Shown: positions 43,476 to 53,469 of the stretch, piece by piece
Position numbering within the stretch: position 1 is the stretch's first letter
Layout: each line of letters starts with the position of its first letter
Assembly: GCF_009696615.1 (NCBI RefSeq)
Contig: NZ_VULO01000005.1
Coordinates: 1 to 64,000 of the forward strand
Source of the DNA: Scrofimicrobium canadense
GTDB taxonomy: Bacteria; Actinomycetota; Actinomycetes; Actinomycetales; Actinomycetaceae
Reading direction: 5' to 3'
DNA: 64,000 nt
Notes under the pieces: model-generated
Database searches by the model: none
Told to the model about the DNA's origin: nothing
The model's input: only the letters and a program-made list of their open reading frames with translations
Position numbers and translations under genes: made by a program

Positions 43476-43547
43476 CCCACGTACGGGGTCATAAAACCGC
43501 GCCGGGGCCGTATGCCGCCCCGGCATTTACCATATCGCCCAGGATGC
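43476..43547. repeat. Dispersed repeat family C, copy 2
   Basis: Second copy of the element at 8837-8909, here 16 bp after the rnhA stop and in the same orientation to the preceding gene. The hairpin is extended (GCCGGGGCCG with TGCCGCCCCGGC) and differs from copy 1 at paired positions. The rest of the gap to hsp20 shows nothing else I recognise. Confidence 0.75.
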
Positions 43548-43627
43548 GGGAACGCGGGTGCTGGGTTCTCTCCCGTAAGAGTTTAGGTAGTTCGCTGTGC
43601 ACATCGCTGGAATGGCACGGTGAAGAA

Positions 43628-44062
43628 CTATGCCTCGACGACTTTAGCCTCTTCAGCCTCGCCTTCACTTACGCGGGCAACCGAAATCTTCCGGGGCTTG
43701 GCACTTTCACGTACCGGCATGGTGACGGTGAGAACTCCGTCGTCATAGGACGCGGTGATTGACGAGGTGTCGATTCCTTCACCTACGGAAAGCTGACGGA
43801 CAAACGTGCCGCCACTGCGTTCGCGAACCAACCACTTGACGTCTTTGCTGTCAGGCACGAAACGTTCCGCGCGAATCGTGAGCTGCTGGCCATCAATGTC
43901 AACGTCAATGGACGAGGGGTCAATCCCGGGTAGGTCAGCGGACAAAATGTATTCGTTGCCCCGGCGGAATAGATCCATTGGCATTGCGCGTAGAGCTGGC
44001 TTTCCGGCCAAAATTGTCTGAGCTAGGCGGTCGAAATCACGCCATGTATCGATTGTTGTCAT
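43628..44062 (-). CDS. hsp20: Small heat shock protein Hsp20
   Basis: 144 aa. The alpha-crystallin domain spans about 35-130, with EYILSADLPGIDPSSIDVDI at its start, and ASYDDGVLTVTMPV before a KPRKISV tail (IxV-like). It is an ATP-independent holdase for unfolding proteins. GGGAG precedes the ATG. The leader carries both an HspR-type HAIR site and a CIRCE site, so it should be induced by heat through two repressors. Confidence 0.95.
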   Translation of the reverse strand: MTTIDTWRDFDRLAQTILAGKPALRAMPMDLFRRGNEYILSADLPGIDPSSIDVDIDGQQLTIRAERFVPDSKDVKWLVRERSGGTFVRQLSVGEGIDTSSITASYDDGVLTVTMPVRESAKPRKISVARVSEGEAEEAKVVEA

Positions 44063-44091
44063 TATCTACTCCCTTCACAGGTATCTCTAAA

Positions 44092-44112
44092 CTTGAGTCT
44101 CCTTGACTCAAC
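44092..44112. promoter_or_regulatory. HAIR element (HspR operator)
   Basis: CTTGAGT-N7-ACTCAAC matches the HAIR consensus CTTGAGT-N7-ACTCAAG in 13 of 14 defined positions. It lies between the -10-like TATAAG (minus strand, 44116-44121) and the hsp20 start. HspR binds such sites at chaperone genes in actinobacteria. Confidence 0.88.
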
Positions 44113-44123
44113 CTGCTTATAGA

Positions 44124-44150
44124 TTAGCACTCAAAAGGTGGGAGTGCTAA
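44124..44150. promoter_or_regulatory. CIRCE element (HrcA operator)
   Basis: TTAGCACTC-N9-GAGTGCTAA is a perfect CIRCE core, lying directly upstream of the TATAAG -10-like sequence of hsp20. HrcA binding here would block the promoter. Confidence 0.95.
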
Positions 44151-44222
44151 GAGGAGTTAAGGAATTTTGCTCAGGGCTGACAGTCCTAGTCGAACGGGAA
44201 CCTCTCCCTCGCCAGCTGCGTG

Positions 44223-46097
44223 TTATTTGTCTGTTTTGGTATCCGATAACGGACGCATAACACGCACCTGAGGGGAGGCGGGGTGCGGCGTGGGGGAGGG
44301 AACGCGGAGTGAGGGAAGCTTTCCTCCCAAGGCACGCAACGCATAGAGGATGGCAACAAGGTCCAAAATCTCCTGTCCCAGGGCCCCAAAGATCGCGGGA
44401 ATCACCCCGGTGGTAGCAACAAGCATGAGGACTACCGAAAGCACAACACCTAACCAAATGGCCGTCAAGGCCACAGACAACGTATGTTTTGCGATGGCAA
44501 TAAGCGAAGCTACGCCGGTCAACGAGTCCTGCAATACAACCGCATCAGCAGCTTCTCCAGCGGCAGTTGAGCCCCGCGCACCCATGGCAACCCCCACCGA
44601 TGCAGCTGCCAAAACGGGGGCATCGTTGACGCCATCACCAACCATAAGCGTTGGTTTGGGCCCAAGCTCCGTGACGATAGAGACCTTGTCGGAAGGGCGA
44701 AGATCCGCATATGCCCGATCAACCCCAACCTCAGCCCCCACAGCATCGGCGGCAGCTTGAGCATCACCAGTTACCATGACGATGTGCTCTGTTCCCTCCC
44801 CACGCATCCATTCGACAAGAGCCTCAGCTTCGGGACGCACAGCATCCGCCAGGATGATGGTGCCCAAAGGAAGACCATCCGAACTCACGTACACGGCAAC
44901 CTCACCCGGACGTAATTCCGCACGAACGTCACCGCCCGCGAAATCGTAGCGACCTACACGAATAGTGTGGCCATCAATGAGAGCTTCGACACCCTCGGCA
45001 GGAACCTCAGTGGCCCGATCTGCCGCTGGCAGTGCGGTGCCGCTTGCTGCGCGGCGAATTCCTTCCGCCAACACGTGGGACGAGTACTGTTCGGCGCTGG
45101 CTGCAATAGCTAAAACCTTTGAGGGCCCTTCGACTCGTACAACTTCAGGGCGTCCTTCGGTGAGGGTACCAGTCTTGTCGAAAGCGGCGGAGTGAATGCG
45201 TGCGGCTGCTTCCAAAACTGCGCCGCCTTTGACCACTACACCGTTTTTCGCAGCCCGCGACATTCCGCCCATGAAAGCAACCGGTGCGGCGATGAGGAGT
45301 GGGCATGGAGTGGCTAGCACAAGGACTTCTGCAAAGCGCACGGGGTCCCCTGAAAACCACCATGCGCACGCAGCAATTGTCAGTGATATCGCCGTGAAGG
45401 GGACTGCGAATCTGTCGGCGAGGCGCACGACGGGAGCTTTGGAGTCTTGAGCTTCTTGGACTAGACGAATGATCTGTTGATATTGCGAATCACATGCAGG
45501 TCGCAAGGCCTGAATTTTGACGGCCGAGGAGCCGTTGACGGATCCTGATGCCACTTCGGCGCCAGCATTGAGCGTGACAGGAAGGCTTTCTCCGGTCAAA
45601 GAGGATTGGTCAAAAGTGCCGACGGAAGACATGAGCTCGCCATCGACCGGAACAACTTCTGCCGGGCGAACGATGATCACATCACCAACCTGCACATCGT
45701 TGACGGGGACGTCGCAAGTTTCATCACCGGCAACCACCACATGGGCCTCAGCGGGGGAGCGGTCAAGCAGCGCGGTCAGTTCGCCTGAGGCGCGCCGTTG
45801 GGCATAATCTTCAAGGGCTTCCCCACCCGAGAGCATGAGGACCACGATAAGTGACGCCCAATACTCTCCAACAGCTAAGGTGGAAAGCATAGCTATCAGC
45901 GCTAGCACGTCTAGGCCGAAATGCCCGCGAAGGATCTGGCGGACCATATCGATCAGCGTGTAGAGACAGAAGATTCCAACAAAAACAGAGACGATAACCT
46001 GGGCGCCTACTGGAGCATAAAGAAAATAGACGCCTGCAGCCACCGCTGCCACAACAACAGCAAGGGCAACCACGGGATATTGACGGAGCAACTTCAT
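44223..46097 (-). CDS. P1B-type heavy-metal ATPase with TPC motif
   Basis: 624 aa. Core motifs are TGES near 168-171, TPC(x)6P at 263-272, DKTGT with phosphorylated D307, and GDGVNDAPVL. No N-terminal metal-binding domain or CxxC is present. The membrane motif TPC rather than CPC or SPC places it in the poorly characterised P1B-5-type group as I recall it, for which nickel or iron export has been proposed. CATTAT lies 6 nt before the ATG. The metal cannot be settled from sequence. The nearest gene is hsp20, in the same direction. Confidence 0.88.
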   Translation of the reverse strand: MKLLRQYPVVALAVVVAAVAAGVYFLYAPVGAQVIVSVFVGIFCLYTLIDMVRQILRGHFGLDVLALIAMLSTLAVGEYWASLIVVLMLSGGEALEDYAQRRASGELTALLDRSPAEAHVVVAGDETCDVPVNDVQVGDVIIVRPAEVVPVDGELMSSVGTFDQSSLTGESLPVTLNAGAEVASGSVNGSSAVKIQALRPACDSQYQQIIRLVQEAQDSKAPVVRLADRFAVPFTAISLTIAACAWWFSGDPVRFAEVLVLATPCPLLIAAPVAFMGGMSRAAKNGVVVKGGAVLEAAARIHSAAFDKTGTLTEGRPEVVRVEGPSKVLAIAASAEQYSSHVLAEGIRRAASGTALPAADRATEVPAEGVEALIDGHTIRVGRYDFAGGDVRAELRPGEVAVYVSSDGLPLGTIILADAVRPEAEALVEWMRGEGTEHIVMVTGDAQAAADAVGAEVGVDRAYADLRPSDKVSIVTELGPKPTLMVGDGVNDAPVLAAASVGVAMGARGSTAAGEAADAVVLQDSLTGVASLIAIAKHTLSVALTAIWLGVVLSVVLMLVATTGVIPAIFGALGQEILDLVAILYALRALGGKLPSLRVPSPTPHPASPQVRVMRPLSDTKTDK

Positions 46098-46227
46098 ATC
46101 ACAATAATGAGTGATTTTTGGCTATATTTCAACGAAGGGAAGGCATTGCTGGGTCTGCTTAGTCGGCCCGAAATCTGCTGCGAATCTCCAGTTGGGACTG
46201 CGTCCCATTTCGTGTCACACTTGATGC

Positions 46228-46818
46228 ATGCTGCTTAGTGATCGAGAAATCCGTGTGGGAATCGCCACCGGTCGCATCAAATTGTCTCCAGAGGACGCTA
46301 GCCTCATCCAGCCCGCATCCATTGATGTGCGCTTGGACCGCTATTTCCGGCTTTTTGACAACCATCGCTACGCTGTCATCGATCCGGCTCAGGACCAGCC
46401 TGATTTAACCCGCTTGGTCGATGTTGGTCCCAAAGAGCCCTTTGTCCTCCATCCTGGAGAGTTCGTCCTCGGTTCCACCTATGAACTGGTCACGCTCGGT
46501 GACGATATTGCTGCTCGCTTAGAAGGGAAGTCTTCTCTGGGACGGTTGGGCCTACTGACTCACTCAACGGCGGGCTTCATTGACCCAGGATTCTCCGGGC
46601 ATGTGACCCTCGAATTGTCCAATACGGCGACGATGCCTATTTTGCTGTATCCAGGCATGAAAATCGGTCAGCTGTGTTTCTTCGACCTGTCTTCTCCAGC
46701 CGAGCACCCCTACGGCAGTAGCGGGACGGGATCGCACTATCAAGGTCAGCGCGGACCTACTCCGTCAAAATCGTATCTGCGCTTTGAACGCACCCGGGTG
46801 GAAGATCGTGAATGGTGA
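46228..46818 (+). CDS. dcd: dCTP deaminase (probably dUMP-forming)
   Basis: 196 aa, trimeric dUTPase-like fold. [12 protein letters not shown] at the start, [10 protein letters not shown], and [16 protein letters not shown] with the catalytic Glu identify Dcd. Actinobacterial members usually combine deaminase and dUTPase activities to give dUMP for thymidylate synthesis. CACACT is 6 nt before the ATG, with no clear ribosome-binding site. The end overlaps the following gene by about 11 nt. Confidence 0.95.
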   Translation: MLLSDREIRVGIATGRIKLSPEDASLIQPASIDVRLDRYFRLFDNHRYAVIDPAQDQPDLTRLVDVGPKEPFVLHPGEFVLGSTYELVTLGDDIAARLEGKSSLGRLGLLTHSTAGFIDPGFSGHVTLELSNTATMPILLYPGMKIGQLCFFDLSSPAEHPYGSSGTGSHYQGQRGPTPSKSYLRFERTRVEDREW

Positions 46819-47872
46819 CGTGGAACGCCGCTCCATTGCTGAGCGTCTAGCGTCAAAGGAAAACGCTGAGGAGTCCCTGGTCGAACTGCACGTAGTGACC
46901 ATGCCGGACCCACAGTCCCAGACTTCTTCTTTTCGAGTCGCTGCCACTGGCGAGTTGATTGTTGATACTGCTGCGTCGTTGGCAGCCCCCGCAATTACGT
47001 TGGAGGATCTTGACCCGAAGGTGGGGACAGCCCACCACCTACTGTGTTTACCTGCTGATGTGTCTGAAGATGAGATCGAGGCTTTGGCGATTTCCGTGTG
47101 GAATGAAGCTGGGTGGACATCTCCGGGAGTCCTCCATTTAGCCGAGGGAGCCACTTTAGAGGGGCCTTGGCCTCTCCGTGCCGACGTGCGTGAAACCTTA
47201 GGACTTCCCGACAACTGCGCTTTTGCTTGGATACTTCGGGCTGATGTGATGCGGGGTGCCCCCCCTAGTGAGCCGACCAGGCGTTTCGATGAATGGGCGG
47301 CGGCTTTTCCTGAGGGAATGCCTGTGGGCATCGAATACCGTGCCTTGTTGGTGATGCGACGTATGTCCCGTCGTTTGGGTGCTGCACTGAGGATCGCAGG
47401 GTCGGGCACCGTCATGGCACCCGATCCCGAGAGCGCAGTGAATCTGCGTGTGTATTCGCCGCATTACATTGATGCTGTAAGATTTGCCCACCTACTGGGG
47501 GTGGAACCGAAGCCAGGTGCCACTACCGAGGTGGGGGTCCCCCATGTGGCTGTGCTAGGTAAGGATGCCGAGCAGGTCATGGCAGGGGTTCGACCTGTGG
47601 ATCAGGTTCCACGCGCACTTCGGTGGGAAGACTGGATCAAAGGGCCGGTCTACATTTATGAGTTGAATTGGACGGGTGGTGCTACGAATATACTGCCCAA
47701 TGGAACTTTGTCTAGGGTGGGGCGCCGGGGGCGTTCCATAGCCCGTCAAGGTATAGCGATGGTTGCAGCAATGATTGTTGACGAGGTGGGGCGGGCCGCG
47801 ATCATTGATGAGGATGACTTTCTGGTTGCCCCCGCCGAACTGCTTCCACCAGAAGCTGAGCCACATCCTTAA
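46808..47872 (+). CDS. Conserved-looking protein of unknown function
   Basis: About 354 aa from GTG 46808, overlapping the dcd end; an in-frame ATG at 46784 would overlap further. I do not recognise a domain. The protein is soluble, without signal or helices. The middle contains [20 protein letters not shown] and [20 protein letters not shown], and the end has [20 protein letters not shown]. It is translated behind dcd and may be coupled to it. Its last 71 nt overlap the convergent Fe-S reductase gene. Confidence 0.75.
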   Translation: MNGDVERRSIAERLASKENAEESLVELHVVTMPDPQSQTSSFRVAATGELIVDTAASLAAPAITLEDLDPKVGTAHHLLCLPADVSEDEIEALAISVWNEAGWTSPGVLHLAEGATLEGPWPLRADVRETLGLPDNCAFAWILRADVMRGAPPSEPTRRFDEWAAAFPEGMPVGIEYRALLVMRRMSRRLGAALRIAGSGTVMAPDPESAVNLRVYSPHYIDAVRFAHLLGVEPKPGATTEVGVPHVAVLGKDAEQVMAGVRPVDQVPRALRWEDWIKGPVYIYELNWTGGATNILPNGTLSRVGRRGRSIARQGIAMVAAMIVDEVGRAAIIDEDDFLVAPAELLPPEAEPHP

Positions 47873-50021
47873 CTTCGGGGGCCTGTGAGAAACCAGGTGC
47901 AGAGCTGAGCATTTGAGTGCAGAACGGGCATGCTGTGGCAATGGTTTGTGCGCCCGTCGCTTCTGCTTGACTCATGCGCACCGTAGAGATTCTTTCTCCC
48001 TGGGTTTCTTCCATCCACGCCCGCGCCCCCCCGGCGCCGCAGCACATGGCGTTTTCTCGGTTGAGGGACATCTCTGTAAGCTCTACGCCAGGTATTCCTC
48101 CCAGCAGTTCCCTTGGGGCCTCGAATACTCGGTTGTGACGGCCTAAGAAGCACGGATCGTGGTAGGTGATCTTCTGTGCTTCTTCATGTGCTACCGGCTT
48201 CAACGTGCCTTCGCGAACTAAACGATTGAGTATTTGTGTGTGGTGAATAACTTCAAAATGGCCGTTGAGCTGAGGAAATTCGTTGGCGATCGTGTTGAAG
48301 CAGTGAGCGCAGGTGACAATAATGCGCTGTGCTTTCGCCTCGTTCAACGTTTCGATTGCCGCTGAGGCCAGCAGCTGGAATAGTGCCTCGTTTCCGGCGC
48401 GTCTAGCAGGATCGCCCGTACACGATTCACCTCCTCCAAGAACTGCGAAACTGACCCCTGCCGTGTGCAGTAGTTCCGCCACGGCTGCAGTGGTCTTTTT
48501 CTGTTTGTCGTCATAGGCTCCGGCGCATCCGACCCAAAAGAGGTAGTCGACTTCGCTGGCATCCTCGATGTCTTGGCCGATTACGGGCACGTCAAAGTCG
48601 AGTTTTTTCGCCCAATCCAATCGTGCCCGCGCCGGACGGCCATAGGGGTTACCTTTGGTCTGCATTGACTTCAGTGGTGCAGCTAGGTCACGGGGGAACG
48701 CCGACTCCATCAGTACCTGGTAGCGGCGCAGGTTGGCAATACGGTCCACATGTTCAATGTCGACCGGACACTGTTCGACGCAGGCTCCGCACATGGTGCA
48801 ATCCCAGATCATCTGGTCGCCCAGCACGCCCGGAACTAACTCGGCTTCCCCGGCGGGCACAGAAATGCCGTCTGCGGCGAGTGCTTGGCGAATGTCAAAA
48901 GAACCTGGCGATAGTGAAATGCCAGACTCAATCGTGGTAGGACCATCGGTCTGACGAACATCCACTTGCGAGGCTGAGGCGGCATTGTCGCGCAACGCTA
49001 AAGTGAGCAGTTTCGGGGAGAGCGGCTTTTGGGTGTTCCACGCCGGGCACACTGCCTGACACCGGCCACATTCAGTGCACGATAGAGTGTCGAGGCGGTC
49101 TTTCCACGTGAGGTCGCTGGTGCGCCCCAAACCAAAAACTGCATCGTCAGGAGCCTCGTCCATATCTTCGACATACTCACCTTGCACTAAAGGCGGCGCA
49201 AGAGCTCCCAGAGATTTAGCACCACCTACTTCTCGGCCGGCAAATATGTTGATAGGGGCCAAGAAACGGTGCCATGAGATTCCCATCGTGGTACTCACAC
49301 CCACCACAGTCATCCAGGACATGGAGACAAGAATCTTCAATGCGGAAACAACGACAATCCCATTAGCCAAAGCGGTAGCGGACCAGTCTTCAACAAAACT
49401 AGTGAGCCAAAAGGTCAAAGGATAGTTAAGGACAGTGGCGTGCCCCGCCGTGGAGGGGTCTTTAGCTTCAAAGGCGCAGTCAAGGGTCTGCAGCACAATG
49501 ACACAGGCGCACACCAGCAGGATCACCCACTCGACGAAGTGCGCCTGCCACCTGGTTGAACCGTAGAAACGAGAGCTCTTAGGATTGTCGCGGTGACGGA
49601 TGCGCACCACTACACGGGTGACCATCAGGGAGATGATTCCCAGCAGACCTGCCCAGGCAAAGAACTCAGCAATCCATCCCCAAATGAACCACGAACCGAT
49701 CAATGGCAGCATGAATGCCGGGTAACGGATCTGCACGTAAGAGCGCAGCAAAGTAAGTACCAAGACGACGAAGGCTACCATCACCAGCCAGTGGGCAGCC
49801 CTCACGACGGGACGGCCACGGAATGTGCGATGGCTGACAACAGTCCAGACCGTGTTCCAGAGCCGACGCCATGGGTGAGAGGTGCGGGTTCGGTCGGGTT
49901 TTCCGGTGCGCATGTCAGAGATAAGGGCAAAGACACCTCGTCCAAAAGAGAGGACGCCCGCCACTGTACTGACAGCAGCAACGGCGATTGCCACTGACAC
50001 TACTGCTGGTGTTCCCACCAT
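47802..50021 (-). CDS. Membrane-bound Fe-S reductase (HdrD/GlpC-like)
   Basis: About 739 aa from ATG 50021, which has AAGG upstream; a TTG at 50054 is less likely. The N-terminal half has about six helices resembling a NarI-type heme b domain. Two 4Fe-4S motifs follow, CTECGRCQAVCP and CTMCGACVEQCP, then two CCG cysteine-rich domains (GGGESCTGDPARRAGNE and MCCGAGGARAW). This is the actinobacterial type represented by Rv0338c. It probably exchanges electrons between menaquinone and a soluble dehydrogenase or heterodisulfide-like partner, which is unknown. Confidence 0.87.
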   Translation of the reverse strand: MVGTPAVVSVAIAVAAVSTVAGVLSFGRGVFALISDMRTGKPDRTRTSHPWRRLWNTVWTVVSHRTFRGRPVVRAAHWLVMVAFVVLVLTLLRSYVQIRYPAFMLPLIGSWFIWGWIAEFFAWAGLLGIISLMVTRVVVRIRHRDNPKSSRFYGSTRWQAHFVEWVILLVCACVIVLQTLDCAFEAKDPSTAGHATVLNYPLTFWLTSFVEDWSATALANGIVVVSALKILVSMSWMTVVGVSTTMGISWHRFLAPINIFAGREVGGAKSLGALAPPLVQGEYVEDMDEAPDDAVFGLGRTSDLTWKDRLDTLSCTECGRCQAVCPAWNTQKPLSPKLLTLALRDNAASASQVDVRQTDGPTTIESGISLSPGSFDIRQALAADGISVPAGEAELVPGVLGDQMIWDCTMCGACVEQCPVDIEHVDRIANLRRYQVLMESAFPRDLAAPLKSMQTKGNPYGRPARARLDWAKKLDFDVPVIGQDIEDASEVDYLFWVGCAGAYDDKQKKTTAAVAELLHTAGVSFAVLGGGESCTGDPARRAGNEALFQLLASAAIETLNEAKAQRIIVTCAHCFNTIANEFPQLNGHFEVIHHTQILNRLVREGTLKPVAHEEAQKITYHDPCFLGRHNRVFEAPRELLGGIPGVELTEMSLNRENAMCCGAGGARAWMEETQGERISTVRMSQAEATGAQTIATACPFCTQMLSSAPGFSQAPEVKDVAQLLVEAVRRGQPESHPHQ

Positions 50022-50194
50022 GATGCCTTTCCGCAGATGCTCATACCTACCCAATCATGCAAGGATTGTCTCACTGTCGCCAATCTTGACCAGAAGCGTG
50101 GTCTTGAGCCATAGGCAGAATCTTGACACTAAACACGAATCTGGACCACCTCCTCAACTAGGATAGACATGATCGAAGAGAGGACCATCACCTG

Positions 50195-53041
50195 ATGCTA
50201 GCCCTCCTGGGACTGCACTTGGTCGCGGCTTTGTGCGCGCCTTTAGCGGTTCGCTACCTGGGGCGCAATGCATTTTTACTTCTTAGCTTGGCGCCCATCA
50301 GTGCTGTGATGTGGGCTCTTTTCCACACTCAGCAGGCGTTTGCGGGCGGAATCGACACCACCATCGTGTGGGTTCGCGACCTCAACCTGAGTATCGACTT
50401 TCGCATTGACGCACTCTCATGGCTGATGATTCTGGTTGTCAGTGGCGTGGGTGCGATCGTCATGATCTATGCGGCCCGATACTTCTCCCCTGGTGCGTCC
50501 GGCATGGGTAGGTTCGCGGGGATATTTGTGGGCTTCGCCGGGGCAATGCTTGGTGTGGTCACGGTAGATCACACCATTATGCTGTACGTCTTTTGGGAAC
50601 TGACATCGATCCTGTCATTTCTCCTCATCGGACATCACCATGATCGTGGCCCCGCGCGCGGCGCAGCCCGCCAGGCACTCCTGATTACTTCGACCGGGGC
50701 CCTAGCAATGTTCGCTGGCTTCGTGATGCTCGGTCAGCTTCGTGGAGGTTCCTACCGGATATCGGAGCTTATCGAAGCATTCATCAACGGCACCATTGAT
50801 CCCCAGCGCCCGCTCGTCATTGTTGCGGGTCTTCTCATCGCGGTGGGTGCCTTTACAAAATCGGCACAGGTGCCCTTCCATTTTTGGCTTCCAGGCGCGA
50901 TGGCCGCCCCCACTCCTGTCTCTGCCTACCTCCACGCAGCTGCCATGGTCAAAGCGGGCGTGTACCTTGTTGCCAGACTCGCCCCAGGCCTGAGTTTGGT
51001 GGCAGGCTGGTCTGCGGTGGTGGTGACTGTTGGATTCGTGACGGCCTTAGTGGGTGCATATCGGGCGATGCGCCAGTTTGATCTCAAACTTATTTTGGCC
51101 TTCGGGACAGTTTCGCAACTGGGCCTAATGATGGCAGCAGTGGGTATGGGCAGTGCTGGAGCAATGGCCGCAGGGCTGGTGTTGCTCATTGCCCACTCTC
51201 TCTTCAAATCTTCCCTTTTCCTCACGGTTGGTGCAGTTGAGTCTTCCACGGGCACCCGCGACCTGCGTGACCTCTCAGGGCTTTGGCGATACCACCCCGT
51301 ACTGGCTGGTGCGGCTGCACTGGCTGCCCTTTCCATGGCAGGGATCCCCATCACCACCGGCTACGTGGGTAAAGAAACCTTAGTCACCACATTGATGGAA
51401 GGATCAGCTGCACCCTGGGCGACATCAACAACAGACATCACTCTTCTGGTTGTCTTGGTGATCTCATCCATGCTGTCACTCGCCTATGCGTGGCGTTTCT
51501 GGTGGGGTGCCTTCGGAGATAAACGCATCCACATGGACGTTACGGTCAAGCCGGTTGCCCGGGGAATGACCGTTCCTATCGCCTTCCTGTCACTTGGTGC
51601 GCTTATCGGACTGGCTTTCCCAGCCCTCGACAAACTCACTGCGCACATCACGCAGAACCTGCCTGGAACCCCCCACGTGGCACTGTGGTCTGGATGGGGA
51701 CCAGCCGGCATCACCGCACTCATCATCCTCGGTGGAGTCCTGTTAGCCCGGTTCCGTCCGCGCGTGGCCCGGTTTCAGCGGCGCATCGCCCCACGCGGCT
51801 CCATGGTTGCGTTCTATTCCTGGACGGTCAGAGAACTGGAACTGGTCTCGGCCCGCATCACCAGTCTGCTGCAGCGTGGTTCCCTACCGTACGATTTGTC
51901 GGTTATTTTCGTCTCTTTGATAGTGCTGTGCGGTTACCCACTGATGCGCATGGGCCTGCCCACCAAGAGTCTCCTGTTGTGGGATAACACCTTCCAAGCC
52001 GTGATTGTGGCCATAGGTATCATTGCTGCGGTCATTACTGTCCGCGCTAGGCGCCGGTTGAAAGCAGTTTTAGCGCTTGCGGCAGTAGGCATGATGGTGA
52101 CGCTACTTTTCGCAGTGCAAGGAGCCCCCGATCTTGCACTCACCCAACTGGTGGTGGAGGCAGTATCTCTCATTGTTTTCATTCTGGTTCTACGCAAGCT
52201 GCCGCAGTACTTCTCTGATCGGCCATTGGCCTCTAGCCGATGGTGGCGCATGGCAGTGGGCATCATTGTTGGACTGCTTGTGGTCTTTGGTGGGTGGCAT
52301 GCCATGTCATCGCGTGTGCACTCGCCGGTATCTGAGCTTATGCCTGCGGAGGCTTTGGAGTTCGGCAATGGAATGAACATCGTCAACGTCATCTTGGTAG
52401 ATATGCGGGCGTGGGATACGGTTGGCGAAGTTTCTGTACTCCTGGTAACAGCTACAGGGGTTGCCTCGCTGATCTATGTTCAGTCTCGCTCTGGAAGGAT
52501 TGACCGGCCCTCTCCAGAGGTGAAGAGTAAAGCTCAGATGCTGCCGGCTGTCGCCACATTGCGCCCGCAGGACCGCTCTGTAGTTCTTGAGGTTGCCACG
52601 AGAGCACTTTTCCCCACCATGCTGATGATTTCTGTATGGCTGCTTCTCATCGGACACAATGATCCAGGTGGTGGCTTTGCTGGCGGGGTCGTCGCCGGTT
52701 TGGCGTTTGTCCTACGGTACTTGGCGGGGGGACGTTATGAACTGGGCGAGGCGATGCCGATTCCACCCGGTCAGCTTCTGGGCTTCGGTCTATTCGTAGC
52801 TGCGGCTGGCGGCGCCGCTCCGTTGCTCTTCGGAAACTCAGTTCTGCAGTCAACCGCAGTTGATATTCACTTAGGCGTTCTTGGTGACCTCCACTTCACC
52901 ACCGCAATGGTCCTCGACGTTGGAGTGTACATCCTAGTTCTCGGTCTGGTGATCGATTTAGTTTCTGCGCTTGGAGCTGAGATTGATCGCCAGTCAGGAG
53001 ATGCAAAAGCCCGCCTTAAGAGCAGAAAGAAGGTGCGCTAA
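50195..53041 (+). CDS. mrpA: Mrp Na+/H+ antiporter subunit A-B fusion
   Basis: 948 aa with more than 20 helices. Residues 1 to about 650 are a complex I NuoL-like proton channel (KSAQVPFHFWLPGAMAAPTP with the key Lys). The C-terminal part resembles the MrpA tail and, from about 800, an MrpB domain with GHNDPGGGFAGGVVAGLAF. Such A-B fusions are usual in actinobacteria. The antiporter exports Na+ in exchange for protons. It heads mrpA(B)CDEFG, whose genes overlap by 1-17 nt. Confidence 0.94.
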   Translation: MLALLGLHLVAALCAPLAVRYLGRNAFLLLSLAPISAVMWALFHTQQAFAGGIDTTIVWVRDLNLSIDFRIDALSWLMILVVSGVGAIVMIYAARYFSPGASGMGRFAGIFVGFAGAMLGVVTVDHTIMLYVFWELTSILSFLLIGHHHDRGPARGAARQALLITSTGALAMFAGFVMLGQLRGGSYRISELIEAFINGTIDPQRPLVIVAGLLIAVGAFTKSAQVPFHFWLPGAMAAPTPVSAYLHAAAMVKAGVYLVARLAPGLSLVAGWSAVVVTVGFVTALVGAYRAMRQFDLKLILAFGTVSQLGLMMAAVGMGSAGAMAAGLVLLIAHSLFKSSLFLTVGAVESSTGTRDLRDLSGLWRYHPVLAGAAALAALSMAGIPITTGYVGKETLVTTLMEGSAAPWATSTTDITLLVVLVISSMLSLAYAWRFWWGAFGDKRIHMDVTVKPVARGMTVPIAFLSLGALIGLAFPALDKLTAHITQNLPGTPHVALWSGWGPAGITALIILGGVLLARFRPRVARFQRRIAPRGSMVAFYSWTVRELELVSARITSLLQRGSLPYDLSVIFVSLIVLCGYPLMRMGLPTKSLLLWDNTFQAVIVAIGIIAAVITVRARRRLKAVLALAAVGMMVTLLFAVQGAPDLALTQLVVEAVSLIVFILVLRKLPQYFSDRPLASSRWWRMAVGIIVGLLVVFGGWHAMSSRVHSPVSELMPAEALEFGNGMNIVNVILVDMRAWDTVGEVSVLLVTATGVASLIYVQSRSGRIDRPSPEVKSKAQMLPAVATLRPQDRSVVLEVATRALFPTMLMISVWLLLIGHNDPGGGFAGGVVAGLAFVLRYLAGGRYELGEAMPIPPGQLLGFGLFVAAAGGAAPLLFGNSVLQSTAVDIHLGVLGDLHFTTAMVLDVGVYILVLGLVIDLVSALGAEIDRQSGDAKARLKSRKKVR

Positions 53042-53469
53042 TGCCCTCATTTGCAATTTTGCTCTTTGCTGGAGTCCTGGTTGGTTGCGGAGTTTACTTG
53101 GTTTTGGAACGGACTCTCACACGCGTTTTCATAGGGCTTTCTATGATTACCAACGGAGTCAACGTCCTCATTTTGGCAATGGGCGGCGCTGCAGGCCTTC
53201 CTCCGCTCTTGGGAGGCAATAGTGACACGATTGTTGATCCTCTTCCGCAGGCGTTGATTCTCACCTCCATTGTTTTGTCCTTAGGGACGACGGCCTTTGG
53301 TCTTGCATTAGCGTATCGATCATGGCGACTGACCGGTCACGATGAGGTTGCCGATGATGTGGAAGATCGTAGGGTTGCGCGTGGCCGCGCAGCAACTGCT
53401 GAAACCAGCGGTGCCACGGGTGCAGAAGATCCGGACATCATTTACGACGCGAGTGGGGACGACCAGTGA
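53041..53469 (+). CDS. mrpC: Mrp antiporter subunit C (NuoK-like)
   Basis: 142 aa, three helices. RVFIGLSMITNGVNVLILAMGG and DPLPQALILTSIVLSLGTTA are the MrpC/NuoK core. It has an acidic 40-residue tail that is variable in the family. It overlaps mrpA by one base and mrpD by four. Confidence 0.93.
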   Translation: MPSFAILLFAGVLVGCGVYLVLERTLTRVFIGLSMITNGVNVLILAMGGAAGLPPLLGGNSDTIVDPLPQALILTSIVLSLGTTAFGLALAYRSWRLTGHDEVADDVEDRRVARGRAATAETSGATGAEDPDIIYDASGDDQ

